Assembly (NCBI RefSeq): GCF_016464305.1
Contig: NZ_JAEIOJ010000001.1
Location: forward strand, 124,001-188,000
Origin: Umezawaea beigongshangensis
GTDB taxonomy: Bacteria > Actinomycetota > Actinomycetes > Mycobacteriales > Pseudonocardiaceae
Reading direction: 5' to 3'
Length of the DNA stretch: 64,000 nt
Below, in pieces: positions 29,582-38,819 of the stretch. The translations under genes and the position numbers were made by a program. The notes beneath the pieces were generated by a model. That model saw nothing but the letters and a program-made list of their open reading frames with translations, was not told where the DNA came from and searched no databases. The number at the start of each line of letters is the position of its first letter. Position 1 is the stretch's first letter.

Positions 29582-30727
29582 TCACGCGACAACACCGGAA
29601 CGACGCAGTTCGTCAATGTCCTCGTCCGTCATGCCCGTTTCGGCCAGAATCGTGTCCGTGTGGGACCCGTTCCCGGGCGGGGCGCTCGGGACGGCGGCGG
29701 GCGTGCGGTCGAACCGCGGCGCCGGCGCGGGCTGGGTCCGCCCGGCCACCTCGACGAACGTGCCGCGCGAGACGTTGTGCGGGTGAGCTGGGGCCTCGCC
29801 GGGGGTGAGCACGGGCACCAGGCACGCGTCCGTCCCCCCGGCGCGCTCGGCCCACTCCTCCCGCGTCCGGGAAGCCACGGTCGCCGCGATCAGCTCCCGC
29901 AGCTCCGGCCAGCGCGCGGGATCGTCGCGGTCGGGCACGTCGGCGTCGGCCAGTCCGAGCACGACGAGCAGCTCGGCGTAGAACTTGGGCTCCAGCGCGC
30001 CGATGCTGACGTAGCGGTCGTCGGCGGTGCGGTAGACGTCGTAGAACGGCGCCCCGCCGTCGAGCAGGTTGGTGCCGCGCTCCGGCCCCCACACCCCGGC
30101 CGAGCGCATCCCGTGCAGGAACGTCGTCAGCAGCGCGCTGCCGTCGACCATCGAGGCGTCCACGACCTGACCGCGACCGGAGCGCTCGCGCTCGTACAGC
30201 GCGGCGAGGACGCCCACCGCGAGCAGCAGGCCACCGCCGCCGAAGTCGCCGATCAGGTTGAGCGGCACGGTCGGCGGACTCCCGGCGCGGCCGATGGGGT
30301 CCAGCGCGCCGGAGAGCGCGATGTAGTTGATGTCGTGCCCGGCGCGGTCCGCCATCGGCCCGTCCTGGCCCCACCCGGTCATCCGGGCGTAGACCAGGCG
30401 CCGGTTGCGGGCGAGGCACTGCGCCGGGCCGAAGCCGAGCCGCTCGGTCACGCCGGGACGGAAGCCCTCCACGAGCACGTCGGCGCGCTCCACCAGCCGC
30501 AGCACCACCTCCGCGCCCCGCGGCGAGCGGACGTCGACGGCGATGGAGCGCCGGCCGCGACCGAGCACGTCACCGGGCACGTCACCGGGCACCGCGACGC
30601 CGCCGGGCCCGACCCGGTCGACCCGCACGACCTCCGCCCCGAGATCGGCCAGCACCATGCAGCCGAACGGCCCCGGCGCGAGGCCGGCGAGTTCGACGAC
30701 CTTCAGACCCGCGAGCGGTCCCACGAC
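29582..30727 (-). CDS. CaiB/BaiF-family CoA transferase (alpha-methylacyl-CoA racemase type)
   Basis: This 381-residue class III enzyme shows LAGLKVVELAGLAPGPF and MVLADLGAEVVRVDR at the N-terminus. These, with WGQDGPMADRAGHDINYIAL, are typical of alpha-methylacyl-CoA racemase (Mcr), which epimerises 2-methylacyl-CoAs so that they can enter beta-oxidation. The His and Asp used by Mcr fall in this GHDINY region. The GTG at 30727 follows GGGGAGGGG. It is 40 bases downstream of the acyl-CoA dehydrogenase and opposite to thiolase and FadB, which supports a role in breaking down branched or sterol-side-chain acyl-CoAs. Confidence 0.87.
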   Translation of the reverse strand, partial: VVGPLAGLKVVELAGLAPGPFGCMVLADLGAEVVRVDRVGPGGVAVPGDVPGDVLGRGRRSIAVDVRSPRGAEVVLRLVERADVLVEGFRPGVTERLGFGPAQCLARNRRLVYARMTGWGQDGPMADRAGHDINYIALSGALDPIGRAGSPPTVPLNLIGDFGGGGLLLAVGVLAALYERERSGRGQVVDASMVDGSALLTTFLHGMRSAGVWGPERGTNLLDGGAPFYDVYRTADDRYVSIGALEPKFYAELLVVLGLADADVPDRDDPARWPELRELIAATVASRTREEWAERAGGTDACLVPVLTPGEAPAHPHNVSRGTFVEVAGRTQPAPAPRFDRTPAAVPSAPPGNGSHTDTILAETGMTDEDIDELRRSGVVA

Positions 30728-30767
30728 TTCCCCTCCCCTGCGAACGCGCACTCCTGGAACGGCGGAC

Positions 30768-31913
30768 CTACAGCGCGCGGGAGATGATCTCCTTCATGAT
30801 CTCGTTCGTCCCGCCGTAGATCTTCTGCACGCGCGCGTCCGCCCACGCGCGCGCGATCGGGTACTCGTTCATGTAGCCGTAGCCGCCGAAGAGCTGCACG
30901 CACTCGTCGACCACCCGGCACAGGCGCTCGGTGGACCACCACTTGGCCATCGCCGCCGTCGGCACGTCCAGCTCGCCGCGCAGGTGGCGCTGCACGCAGT
31001 CGTCGACGAAGGCACGGGTCACCGCGGCCTCGGTGGCGCACTCGGCGAGGGTGAACCTGGTGTTCTGGAACGCGAAGACCGGCCGGCCGAACGCGGTGCG
31101 CTCCTTGACGTAGGCCAGCGTCATGTCGACCGCCGCCTCCAGCCCCGCGATCGCGGCGACCGCGATGATCAGCCGCTCCTGCGGGAGCTGCTGCACGAGC
31201 TGGACGAACCCCTGGCCCTCGACGCCGCCGAGCAGGTTCGCCACCGGAACGCGGACCCCGTCGAAGAACAGCTCGGCGGTGTCCTGCCCCTTCATCCCGA
31301 CCTTGTCCAGCACGCGGCCGCGGCGGAAGCCGGGGGTGGTGGTCTCCACGACCAGCAGGGAGATGCCCGCCGCGCCCTGCTCGGGATCGGTCTTCACGAC
31401 CACGACCACCAGGTCGGCGAGGCCGCCGTTGGTGATGAACGTCTTCGACCCGTCGATCACGTAGTCGTCGCCGTCGCGGACCGCCCTGGTCCGCACCCCC
31501 TGGAGGTCGGACCCGGCGCCGGGTTCGGACATGGCGACGGCGCCGACCAGCTCACCGCTGGCGAGCTTCGGCAGCCACGTCCGCTTCTGCTCCTCGGTGC
31601 CGTAGGCGAGCAGGTAGTGGGCGACGATGCCGTTGTGCACGCTGCCGCCCCACGAGCTGTCGCCCGCGCGGGCCTGCTCCTCCAGCAGCACGGCCTCGTG
31701 GGCGAACGTGCCGCCGCCACCGCCGTACTCCTCGGGGACGCTCAGGCACAGCAGGCCGACGTCGCCCGCCCTGTTCCACAGCTCCCGGTCGACGTGCTTC
31801 TGCTCGGCGAAGCGCTCCTGGTGCGGCACGACCTCCCTGGCGAAGAACGTGCGGGCCAGATCGCGCAGCTGGTCCAGGTCGTCGGTCATCCACGGCGAGC
31901 GGTGGGCGGGCAC
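30768..31913 (-). CDS. Acyl-CoA dehydrogenase
   Basis: This FAD flavoenzyme catalyses the first step of beta-oxidation, 381 residues. It shows the family segments AMSEPGAGSDLQG, DGSKTFITNG, and the C-terminal FGGYGYMNEYPIARAWADAR and KIYGGTNEIMKEII. The catalytic Glu should lie near the C-terminal region in this type. The GTG at 31913 has AGGAGG six bases upstream. It heads a leftward two-gene operon with the CaiB-type racemase and faces the thiolase-fadB operon. Confidence 0.94.
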   Translation of the reverse strand: MPAHRSPWMTDDLDQLRDLARTFFAREVVPHQERFAEQKHVDRELWNRAGDVGLLCLSVPEEYGGGGGTFAHEAVLLEEQARAGDSSWGGSVHNGIVAHYLLAYGTEEQKRTWLPKLASGELVGAVAMSEPGAGSDLQGVRTRAVRDGDDYVIDGSKTFITNGGLADLVVVVVKTDPEQGAAGISLLVVETTTPGFRRGRVLDKVGMKGQDTAELFFDGVRVPVANLLGGVEGQGFVQLVQQLPQERLIIAVAAIAGLEAAVDMTLAYVKERTAFGRPVFAFQNTRFTLAECATEAAVTRAFVDDCVQRHLRGELDVPTAAMAKWWSTERLCRVVDECVQLFGGYGYMNEYPIARAWADARVQKIYGGTNEIMKEIISRAL

Positions 31914-32087
31914 GGCGACCTCCTGCGAGCGGGACGGGCGTGAGCTGTCTGCGAAGGTAATCCGCCCCGCGCCGCTCAGCCATGACCGTCGCGCTGATGA
32001 TCGCCCTCCGACACTGAGCGGAAGAGTCACCCCGGACGACCGCGCCGGTCATGGGCGTGACGGGGGCGCGTGCCTACCGTGGAGCAC

Positions 32088-33290
32088 ATGAGCGAAGCCT
32101 TGATCTTCGACGCGGTGCGCACACCGCGCGGCCGGGGGAAGCGCGGGTCGCTGCACAGCGTCAAGCCCGTGTCCCTCGCGTCCGGCGTGCTGCGCGCGCT
32201 CGCCCAGCGCAACGACCTGGACACCTCGGCGGTCGACGACGTCGTGTTCGGCGTCGTGTCCCCCGTCGGTGAGCAGGGCTCCGACATCGCCCGCACGGCC
32301 GTGCTGGCCGCCGGGTGGGACCTGCGTCCCGCCGGTGTGCAGCTCAACCGATTCTGCGCGTCCGGCCTGGAGTCGGTGAACATGGCGGCCGCGAAGGTGG
32401 CGTCCGGGTTCGAGGACCTCGTCGTGGCCGGTGGCGTGGAGTCCATGTCGCGGGTGCCGATGGGGTCGGACGGCGGCGCGTGGATGGCCGATCCGGAGAC
32501 GAACACCGCGGTGAACTTCGTGCCGCAGGGGGTGAGCGCCGACCTGATCGCCACGCTGGAGGGCTTCAGCCGCGAGGACGTCGACGGCTACGCGCTGCGC
32601 TCGCAGCAGCGCGCGACGCTGGCCCGCGACAAGGGCCGCTTCGAGCGGTCGATCGTGCCGGTGGTCGACCAGAACGGGACGGTGCTGCTCGACCACGACG
32701 AGGCGATCCGCCCGGAGACGACCCTGGAGGGGCTGGGCGCGTTGAAGCCGAGCTTCCAGTTCCACGGCGACCTGGGCTACGACTCGGTGGCGATCGACCG
32801 CTACCCGTCGGTGGAGCGCATCCACCACGTGCACACACCGGGCAACTCGTCGCAGATCGTCGACGGCGCCGCCGCGATGCTGATCGGCAACGCCCGCGCG
32901 GGCCGCGACCTGGGCCTCACGCCGCGGGCGCGCGTCCTCGCCACGGCCGTCGTCGGCAGCGAGCCGACGATCATGCTCACCGGTCCCGCCCCGGCCACCC
33001 GCAAGGCTCTGGACCGCGCCGGGCTGTCGGTGGAGGACATCGACCTGTTCGAGATCAACGAGGCGTTCTCCGCCGTGGTGCTGAGGTTCCTGCGCGAGCT
33101 GGACCTGCCGGAGGACCGGGTCAACGTCAACGGCGGGGCCATCGCGCTGGGCCACCCGCTCGGCGCGACCGGCTGCATGATCCTGTCGACGCTGCTGGAC
33201 GAGCTGGAGCGGCGGAACCTGCGGCGCGGGCTGGCCACGCTGTGCGTCGGCGGCGGCATGGGCATCGCGACGATCGTCGAGAGGATCTGA
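32088..33290 (+). CDS. fadA: Acetyl-CoA C-acyltransferase (thiolase)
   Basis: This is the last enzyme of the beta-oxidation cycle, 400 residues. The acyl-accepting cysteine is C90 in [11 protein letters not shown], the histidine is in [10 protein letters not shown], and the second cysteine is in LCVGGGMG. The ATG at 32088 has GGAG in front. The stop is two bases before the fadB start, so both are translated together. The shared 174-bp region to the left separates it from the acyl-CoA dehydrogenase and probably holds a common control site, but I saw no clear operator. Confidence 0.95.
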   Translation: MSEALIFDAVRTPRGRGKRGSLHSVKPVSLASGVLRALAQRNDLDTSAVDDVVFGVVSPVGEQGSDIARTAVLAAGWDLRPAGVQLNRFCASGLESVNMAAAKVASGFEDLVVAGGVESMSRVPMGSDGGAWMADPETNTAVNFVPQGVSADLIATLEGFSREDVDGYALRSQQRATLARDKGRFERSIVPVVDQNGTVLLDHDEAIRPETTLEGLGALKPSFQFHGDLGYDSVAIDRYPSVERIHHVHTPGNSSQIVDGAAAMLIGNARAGRDLGLTPRARVLATAVVGSEPTIMLTGPAPATRKALDRAGLSVEDIDLFEINEAFSAVVLRFLRELDLPEDRVNVNGGAIALGHPLGATGCMILSTLLDELERRNLRRGLATLCVGGGMGIATIVERI

Positions 33291-33292
33291 GG

Positions 33293-35437
33293 ATGGCTGA
33301 CGCGATCCGGTACGAGCGCGACGCCGACGGCGTCGTCGTGCTCACCCTGGACATGACGGGCTCGGCGAACGTGATGAACGCCGAGTACCACGAGGCGATG
33401 GGCGCGGCCGTCGCGCGCCTGGAGGCCGAGCGCGACGACATCACCGGTGTGGTGATCACGTCGGCCAAGAAGACGTTCTTCGCCGGCGGCGACCTGAACC
33501 TGCTGATCCGGGTCACACCCGAGAACGCGGCCGAGTCGCTGAGCTTCCTGGAGGAGGTCAAGACCCAGCTGCGCCGCCTGGAGAAGCTGGGCAGGCCCGT
33601 CGTGGCGGCGCTGAACGGCCACGCGCTGGGCGGCGGCCTGGAGATCGCGCTGGCGTGCCACCACCGCGTGGTGCTCGACGACCCCGGCATCTCGCTCGGC
33701 CTGCCCGAGGTGACGCTGGGTCTGCTGCCCGGCGGTGGCGGCGTGACGCGCCTGGTGCGGCTGCTGGGCGTGCAGGCCGCGCTCCCGCTGCTGGTGGAGG
33801 GCACGCGGTTGCGCCCGGCGCGGGCGTTGCGGGCCGGGATCGTGCACGAGCTGGCGTCGGACGCCGACGACCTGCTGGTCAGGGCGAAGGCGTGGATCGC
33901 GGCGAACCCCGAGCCGAAGCAGCCGTGGGACGTCCCCGGCCACACCGTGCCCGACGTGCGCCCCGGCGACCCGAACGTCTACGCGGTGCTGGCGGCCGCG
34001 CCCGCCGTGCTGCACAAGAAGACCCGTGGCGCGTTCCCCGCGCCGGAGAAGATCCTCGCGGCGGCCGTCGAGGGCGCGCTGGTGGACTTCGACACGGCGC
34101 TGCGGATCGAGGCCAGGTACTTCCTGGAGCTGGCGACCGGCCAGGTCGCCAAGAACATGATCAGCACGTTCTGGTTCCAGCTCAACGAGATCACCGCGGG
34201 CGGCTCGCGTCCGTCCGGTGTGGACGGCCGGCCGGTGACGAGGGTGGCGGTGCTCGGCGCGGGCATGATGGGCGCCGGGATCGCTCAGGTCAGCGCGGAG
34301 GCCGGGATCGACGTCGTGCTCAAGGACGTCTCCGCCGAGGCGGCCGAGCGGGGCAGGGCGGGAATCGCCGCGATCCTGGACGAGCGGGTGTCGAGGGGAC
34401 GGCTGACGGCGGAGAAGCGCGACGCGGTCCTCGCCCGCATCTCCCCCACCGGCGAGGACGCCGACCTCGCGGGCAGCGACCTCGTGATCGAGGCCGTGTT
34501 CGAGAACCGCGAGCTGAAGAGCACCGTGCTCGCCGCGGCCGAGCGGCACGCGCTGGGCGACGCGGTGATCGCCTCCAACACCTCCACGCTGCCGATCACC
34601 GGTCTGGCCACCGCCGTGCCCGATCCGGGCCGCTTCATCGGGCTGCACTTCTTCTCCCCCGTGCACAAGATGCGGCTCGTGGAGATCATCCGCGGGGAGA
34701 AGACCTCCGACGAGACCCTGGCCAGGGCGTTCGACTACGTGCGGCGGATCGGCAAGACGCCCGTCGTCGTCAACGACAGCCGCGGCTTCTACACCTCGCG
34801 CACGTTCGGCACGTACGTGACCGAGGCCGTCACGATGCTCGCCGAGGGCGTGCACCCGGCCCTGATCGAGAACGTGGCGCGCAAGGCGGGCATGGCGGTC
34901 GGCCCGCTGGCGGTGTCCGACGAGGTGACGCTGACGCTCCAGCTGAAGATCCGGGAGCAGACCCTGGCCGACCTGGCCGAGGACCCCGGCGCCGCAGCGC
35001 TGAGCGAGAGCCCCGGTTTCCGGGTGATCGAGGAGCTGGTGGCGCTGGGCCGCACCGGCAGGTCCGGCGGCGCGGGGTTCTACGAGTACCCGGAGGGCGG
35101 CACGAAGCACCTCTGGCCCGAGCTGGTGACCCGCTGGACGAAGCCCGACGCGGGCGTGTCCGAGCAGGACGTGCGCGACCGGCTGCTGTTCGTGCAGTCG
35201 CTGGAGACGCTGCGCTGCCTGGACGAGAACGTGCTGACGTCGGTGAGCGACGCGAACGTCGGCAGCGTGCTCGGCTTCGGCTTCGCGCCGTGGACGGGTG
35301 GCACGGTGCAGTTCGTGAACTCCACGGGTCTGGCGGAGTTCGTGCAGCGGGCCGACTACCTGGCCGACACCTACGGCGAGCGCTTCCGCCCGCCGGCGTC
35401 GCTGCGGGAGCGGGCGGCGCGCGGCGAGCCGTTCTGA
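33293..35437 (+). CDS. fadB: Fatty acid oxidation multifunctional enzyme (enoyl-CoA hydratase/3-hydroxyacyl-CoA dehydrogenase)
   Basis: This 714-residue fusion performs steps two and three of beta-oxidation. Residues 1-190 are a crotonase domain with NGHALGGGLEIALAC and the Glu-containing LPEVTLGLLPGGGG. The NAD-binding domain begins near residue 315 with VLGAGMMGAGIAQ and has SNTSTLPITGLA and HFFSPVHKM. The helical dehydrogenase domain follows with the PVVVNDSRGFYTSR signature. The ATG at 33293 follows GAGAGG. A perfect terminator stands just downstream. Confidence 0.95.
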   Translation: MADAIRYERDADGVVVLTLDMTGSANVMNAEYHEAMGAAVARLEAERDDITGVVITSAKKTFFAGGDLNLLIRVTPENAAESLSFLEEVKTQLRRLEKLGRPVVAALNGHALGGGLEIALACHHRVVLDDPGISLGLPEVTLGLLPGGGGVTRLVRLLGVQAALPLLVEGTRLRPARALRAGIVHELASDADDLLVRAKAWIAANPEPKQPWDVPGHTVPDVRPGDPNVYAVLAAAPAVLHKKTRGAFPAPEKILAAAVEGALVDFDTALRIEARYFLELATGQVAKNMISTFWFQLNEITAGGSRPSGVDGRPVTRVAVLGAGMMGAGIAQVSAEAGIDVVLKDVSAEAAERGRAGIAAILDERVSRGRLTAEKRDAVLARISPTGEDADLAGSDLVIEAVFENRELKSTVLAAAERHALGDAVIASNTSTLPITGLATAVPDPGRFIGLHFFSPVHKMRLVEIIRGEKTSDETLARAFDYVRRIGKTPVVVNDSRGFYTSRTFGTYVTEAVTMLAEGVHPALIENVARKAGMAVGPLAVSDEVTLTLQLKIREQTLADLAEDPGAAALSESPGFRVIEELVALGRTGRSGGAGFYEYPEGGTKHLWPELVTRWTKPDAGVSEQDVRDRLLFVQSLETLRCLDENVLTSVSDANVGSVLGFGFAPWTGGTVQFVNSTGLAEFVQRADYLADTYGERFRPPASLRERAARGEPF

Positions 35438-35443
35438 TCGACG

Positions 35444-35480
35444 GCGCGCGGCTCCCCGGCACGTCCGGGGAGCCGCGCGC
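35444..35480 (+). terminator. Perfect 16-bp terminator after fadB
   Basis: Bases 35444-35459 pair with 35465-35480 around the five-base loop CACGT, seven bases after the fadB stop. It closes the thiolase-fadB operon. Confidence 0.82.
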
Positions 35481-35640
35481 GTCAGCGACCGCACCCGGCG
35501 GTCGTCAGCGCGGGATCGGCTCCCTCCCGAGCGGCGATCAGCGAGGGCGGGAACTTCCGGTCGCCCGCCGACCGTGCGCGACCGCGTGTGGCGGCTGTGC
35601 GACGCCGCGCTGACGACCTCTCCCCGGCCCGGCGCGGTCG

Positions 35641-36648
35641 CTAGTCGCGCGCCGGGTGCGCGCGGTAGGCGCCGGGGCTGCTGCCCGTCCAGCGCTTGAA
35701 CGCCCGGTGGAACGCGCTCGCCTCCGAGAAGCCCAGCCGCCTGGCCAGCTCCTCCACCGACTCGCCGCCGCGCACGAGGCTCGCCACCGCCTGGTCGCGC
35801 AGCAGCTGCTCGCGGACCTCGCGGAACGACGTGCCCTCCGCGGCCAGCTTGCGGCGCAGGGTCGGACCGCTCACGCCCACCCGCGACGCGACCGCGTCCA
35901 GCGACGGCAGGTCACCTCCGATGCCGTTGCCCAGGATGCGGCGCACCTGGCCGGACGTGTCCGCGCCGTGGTCGCGGCGGGACAGCAGTTCCGCCGGGGA
36001 GTTGCGCAGGAAGCGGCGCAGCGCGGGCTCGTCCTGCACGACCGGCAGCCGCAGGAACCGCGCGTCGAAGTGCAGCGCCGTCGCGGGCGCGTCGAAGCGC
36101 AGCGGGCAGCCGAAGATCAGGTGGTACTCGGCGCCGTGCGACGGCTCCGGGTAGGCCAGGTCGACGGCGCGCAGCGGGATGCGGCGGCCGACCAGCCAGC
36201 TGGAGAAGCGGTGCCACAGCACGAGCAGCGACTCGGCGAGGAACCGGTCCGGGTCGTCGAACGTCGTCGTGTCGATCTCGAAGCGCACCACGTCGTCGTG
36301 CTGGGCGAGCGTCAGGTTCAGCCCGGTGTCGAACAGCTCGTAGAACGCGAGCCCGCGGTGCAGCGCCGACGCCAGGTCGGCGCAGTGCACCGCCAGCAGG
36401 CACATCGTGGGGAACGTGCCGCGCTTGCTCGGCCTCGGGCCGAAGCCCATGAACTCGTCGTCCAGCAGGTCCCACAGCGCTTGCACGAGGCGCGTGTACT
36501 GCTCCGCGGTCACCCTGGCCCGCTCGTCGTCCAGCAGGCTCGCGCCGATCCCGGCCGCGTCGAGCGCGGGAGACACGTCGCGACCGGCCCGGCGGGCCGC
36601 GCTCAGCGCCGCCGTGACGTAGTGGCTCGCGATGGTCCTGGTGAACAT
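35641..36648 (-). CDS. AraC family transcriptional regulator (OruR/ArgR-like sensor)
   Basis: This 335-residue regulator has an N-terminal Arabinose_bd-type domain (PF12625 pattern), with YVTAALSAARRAGRDVSPAL and EFMGFGPRPSKRGTFPTMC. A C-terminal AraC HTH follows (LDAVASRVGVSGPTLRRKL, then RRLGFSEASAFHRAFKRWTG). The ATG at 36648 was chosen because the family begins MFTRTIASHYV-like; a longer frame to 36783 adds unrelated residues. It is convergent with the fad operon, and this family often governs fatty acid, mycobactin or amine use. Control of the fad genes is possible but only inferred. Confidence 0.86.
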   Translation of the reverse strand: MFTRTIASHYVTAALSAARRAGRDVSPALDAAGIGASLLDDERARVTAEQYTRLVQALWDLLDDEFMGFGPRPSKRGTFPTMCLLAVHCADLASALHRGLAFYELFDTGLNLTLAQHDDVVRFEIDTTTFDDPDRFLAESLLVLWHRFSSWLVGRRIPLRAVDLAYPEPSHGAEYHLIFGCPLRFDAPATALHFDARFLRLPVVQDEPALRRFLRNSPAELLSRRDHGADTSGQVRRILGNGIGGDLPSLDAVASRVGVSGPTLRRKLAAEGTSFREVREQLLRDQAVASLVRGGESVEELARRLGFSEASAFHRAFKRWTGSSPGAYRAHPARD

Positions 36649-37138
36649 CCCGTCCAGTGTCGCAGTCGGCACGGATCTTCCCGGCGGACGGTGGCGCGGC
36701 ACACGACACGTGCCGCGCCACCGCCGCCGAAAGGCTCGGTCGAGCGAGCCAGCACCTCGTCGGTGGGGCATGAACCCGGCCACCGGCGAGGGGAGTCGGT
36801 GCCACCATCACAGGGGTTGCCCGTGTCGAGCGCGTGTCACGCACGTTGCGGTGCTGCTACGTCCAAGACCACGCGAGTGGATGAGCAGCGCGCTCGCGCC
36901 GCCCGCCGGCGGTGCGAGCGCAACAGGAGCGCGGGTGAACCGGAGCTGACGGTTCGTGGGCGTTCGTCCACGCGGACGAACGCCCGATAGGACGTTCGAG
37001 GCGTCGTGACGTTCACGGAACGGGGACGGCCGACAGCGGCCGAACACGGTTCGTCACCCGGTACTGTCTGCGACGATCGTCTTCTCCTGCCGGTCCGGAC
37101 GGGGCCAGCGAACTTCGCGAGCACGTGGGAGGCAGGCT
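36649..37138. other. Intergenic region with two hairpins
   Basis: These 490 bases lack a supported gene. Two strong inverted repeats are present. One spans 36888-36919 (8-bp stem, one G-T pair, then five more pairs, four-base loop). The other spans 36958-36985 (perfect 12-bp stem, four-base loop ACGC). Neither follows a recognised gene end, so they may be structured leader elements or relics of a lost gene. The promoter for the exported Pro/Thr-rich protein should lie at the right end. Confidence 0.45.
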
Positions 37139-37540
37139 GTGCGGATGCTCTGGGCGACGTGCGGCGGTGCGGTGGCCGTGTCCGCGGTGGCGGGCGTGCT
37201 GATCGGCGTGCACGTCACCGCGCCGGCCGAGGACCGCCCGAGCGGCGGCGGACCGGCGGTGACCCAGGTGCGGTCGCGGACCTCGACGCCGCCCGTGACC
37301 TGGTCGATCACGCCGACCAGCGAGCCGAGCCCCGAGGCGGCCTCGCCCTCGGCGCGGGGGACGACCCGCAGCACGACGCAGGCCGCCCCGCCCCCTCCGG
37401 AGGAGGAGACGCAGGAGCCCCAGCTCCCCCCGGTGGTCCAGCAGCCGACGACGCAGGAGCCGTCGCCCACGACGACCACGACGAGGGGCTGGCCGTGCAG
37501 CCCGCTCAACCCGCTGCCACCGCCCTCCTGCACCGAGTGA
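37139..37540 (+). CDS. Exported Pro/Thr-rich protein of unknown function
   Basis: This 133-residue product has an N-terminal membrane helix or signal (LWATCGGAVAVSAVAGVLIGV). The rest is low-complexity sequence rich in Thr, Pro, Glu and Gln (TTRSTTQAAPPPPEEETQEP). The C-terminal part has two cysteines within PCSPLNPLPPPSC. The GTG at 37139 follows GGGAGG. Such disordered tails often span or decorate the actinobacterial wall. No enzyme domain is visible. Confidence 0.65.
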   Translation: MRMLWATCGGAVAVSAVAGVLIGVHVTAPAEDRPSGGGPAVTQVRSRTSTPPVTWSITPTSEPSPEAASPSARGTTRSTTQAAPPPPEEETQEPQLPPVVQQPTTQEPSPTTTTTRGWPCSPLNPLPPPSCTE

Positions 37541-37636
37541 GCGACCCCCGGCGCTGAGCCCTCCGCCCGAACGCTCCACTCGCGGGTTTTACGTTTGCGT
37601 GTCCCGGTGGCAACGTCGGGTCGGCAACCTGGGCGC

Positions 37637-38737
37637 ATGGACCTTCCCACGTCGAAGACGGCCCCGGCCTGGCGGTTGCGCGTCGAGCTGGACGACAGCC
37701 CCGGCGCGCTGGCGCGGATCACCATCCGGCTGGCCGAGCGGGACTGCAACGTGCTCGCGCTGGCGGTGATCCCCGTGCCCGGCGGGGTGCTCGACGAACT
37801 GGTGGTGCGGGCCGCGCCCGACGTGCTGCCCGCCGACCTCGTGGAGGCGGTCCGCGCCGAGGGCGGGCGGTGCGCGGGCATCACCGCCGCCGACGTGCGC
37901 GACCTGGTGGACGCGCCCACGGCGGCGCTGCGCGCGGCGCGCGACGCTGCGCGCGACCCCGGCGCGGTCGTGGAGGCGCTGCGGGCCGTGCTCGCGGCGG
38001 ACTCCGTCGAGGTGGCGCCCTCCGCCGAGGAGGAACCGGAGTCCGGTCACCGGGTGGTGCTGACGACCGGCGAGGGCGTGGTGCTCGTCGCCCGGCGCGG
38101 CTGGGCGCCGTTCACCGGGGTGGAGGTGGCCAGGGCGCGGGCACTGGTCGACCTGCTGGTCGACACCGGCGGCCCGGCCCGGTTGCCGGTGGCCGCGCTC
38201 AGCGACGACGGCGCGGCGCTGGTCCTGCGGCTCGGCCGTCCGGTGGACGAGGACGCCGTCGCCGACCTGCACGCCCGCTGCTCGATGCCCACGCTGTTCA
38301 GCCGCTACCACTCCGGGATGCGCTCGGTGCCGCGTCGCTGGCTGCACCGGCTGCTGAGCCCGCCGCGCGGCAGCACGCTGCTGGCGCAGTGCGCCGACCG
38401 GGTCGTGGGGATGGGGCAGCTCATCCGCACGGCCGAGCCCGGCTGCGCGGAGGTCTCGCTGCTGGTGGAGGACGCCTGGCAGCGGCGCGGAGTCGGCACC
38501 GCCCTGCTGGCGGCCCTGGCCGGCGCGGCGCGCGGCGCCGGGTACCGGGAGATGGTCGCCTGGTGCCTGCCCACCGAGTCCGGGCTCGTCCGCGCGGCGG
38601 CGCGCGTCGGCCTGCCGACGTCGCTGCGCCGCGAGGACGGTCTGCTCCGGGTCGGGATCACCCCGACGGCGGAACCGCTGCGCGTGCCCGTCCGCCGGCA
38701 GGACGCCGAGACAGCTCCGCTGAGCGACGTCCGGTGA
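37637..38737 (+). CDS. ACT domain-GNAT N-acetyltransferase fusion
   Basis: This 366-residue protein has a ligand-binding ACT domain at residues 10-80 (WRLRVELDDSPGALARITIR). A variable middle follows, then a C-terminal GNAT fold at about 215-330 whose acetyl-CoA loop is RRGVGTALLAAL. ACT domains usually sense amino acids, so acetylation activity may be controlled by an amino acid, as known for mycobacterial lysine acetyltransferases with other sensor domains. The ATG at 37637 lacks a clear ribosome binding site; a TTG at 37595 is a fallback. A variant of a 22-bp repeat seen at 46.7 kb lies at 37569-37581, just upstream. Confidence 0.82.
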   Translation: MDLPTSKTAPAWRLRVELDDSPGALARITIRLAERDCNVLALAVIPVPGGVLDELVVRAAPDVLPADLVEAVRAEGGRCAGITAADVRDLVDAPTAALRAARDAARDPGAVVEALRAVLAADSVEVAPSAEEEPESGHRVVLTTGEGVVLVARRGWAPFTGVEVARARALVDLLVDTGGPARLPVAALSDDGAALVLRLGRPVDEDAVADLHARCSMPTLFSRYHSGMRSVPRRWLHRLLSPPRGSTLLAQCADRVVGMGQLIRTAEPGCAEVSLLVEDAWQRRGVGTALLAALAGAARGAGYREMVAWCLPTESGLVRAAARVGLPTSLRREDGLLRVGITPTAEPLRVPVRRQDAETAPLSDVR

Positions 38738-38751
38738 CACGCTGTCTCCGA

Positions 38752-38761
38752 GAGCGCTTCC
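38752..38761. promoter_or_regulatory. Possible LacI-family operator
   Basis: The core AGCGCT at 38753-38758, within GAGAGCGCTTCC, resembles the central CG operators of LacI/CelR-type repressors. It lies about 60 bases before the start of a LacI-family gene and just after the preceding gene, which fits self-repression. The flanks are imperfect. Confidence 0.4.
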
Positions 38762-38819
38762 AAGCCGGTGGTGCGGGGCTAAGCTGATCTGCGAACCGCG
38801 ACGGCTAGGAGTGATGCGC

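Noticed and set aside
32801-35494. Long minus-strand open frame opposite thiolase and fadB
   Set aside because: It spans two well-defined genes in antisense and shows only low-complexity sequence.
36632-36949. Short plus-strand frame in the gap after the AraC gene
   Set aside because: It overlaps the AraC start region, has no ribosome binding site, and its sequence comes mainly from a hairpin.
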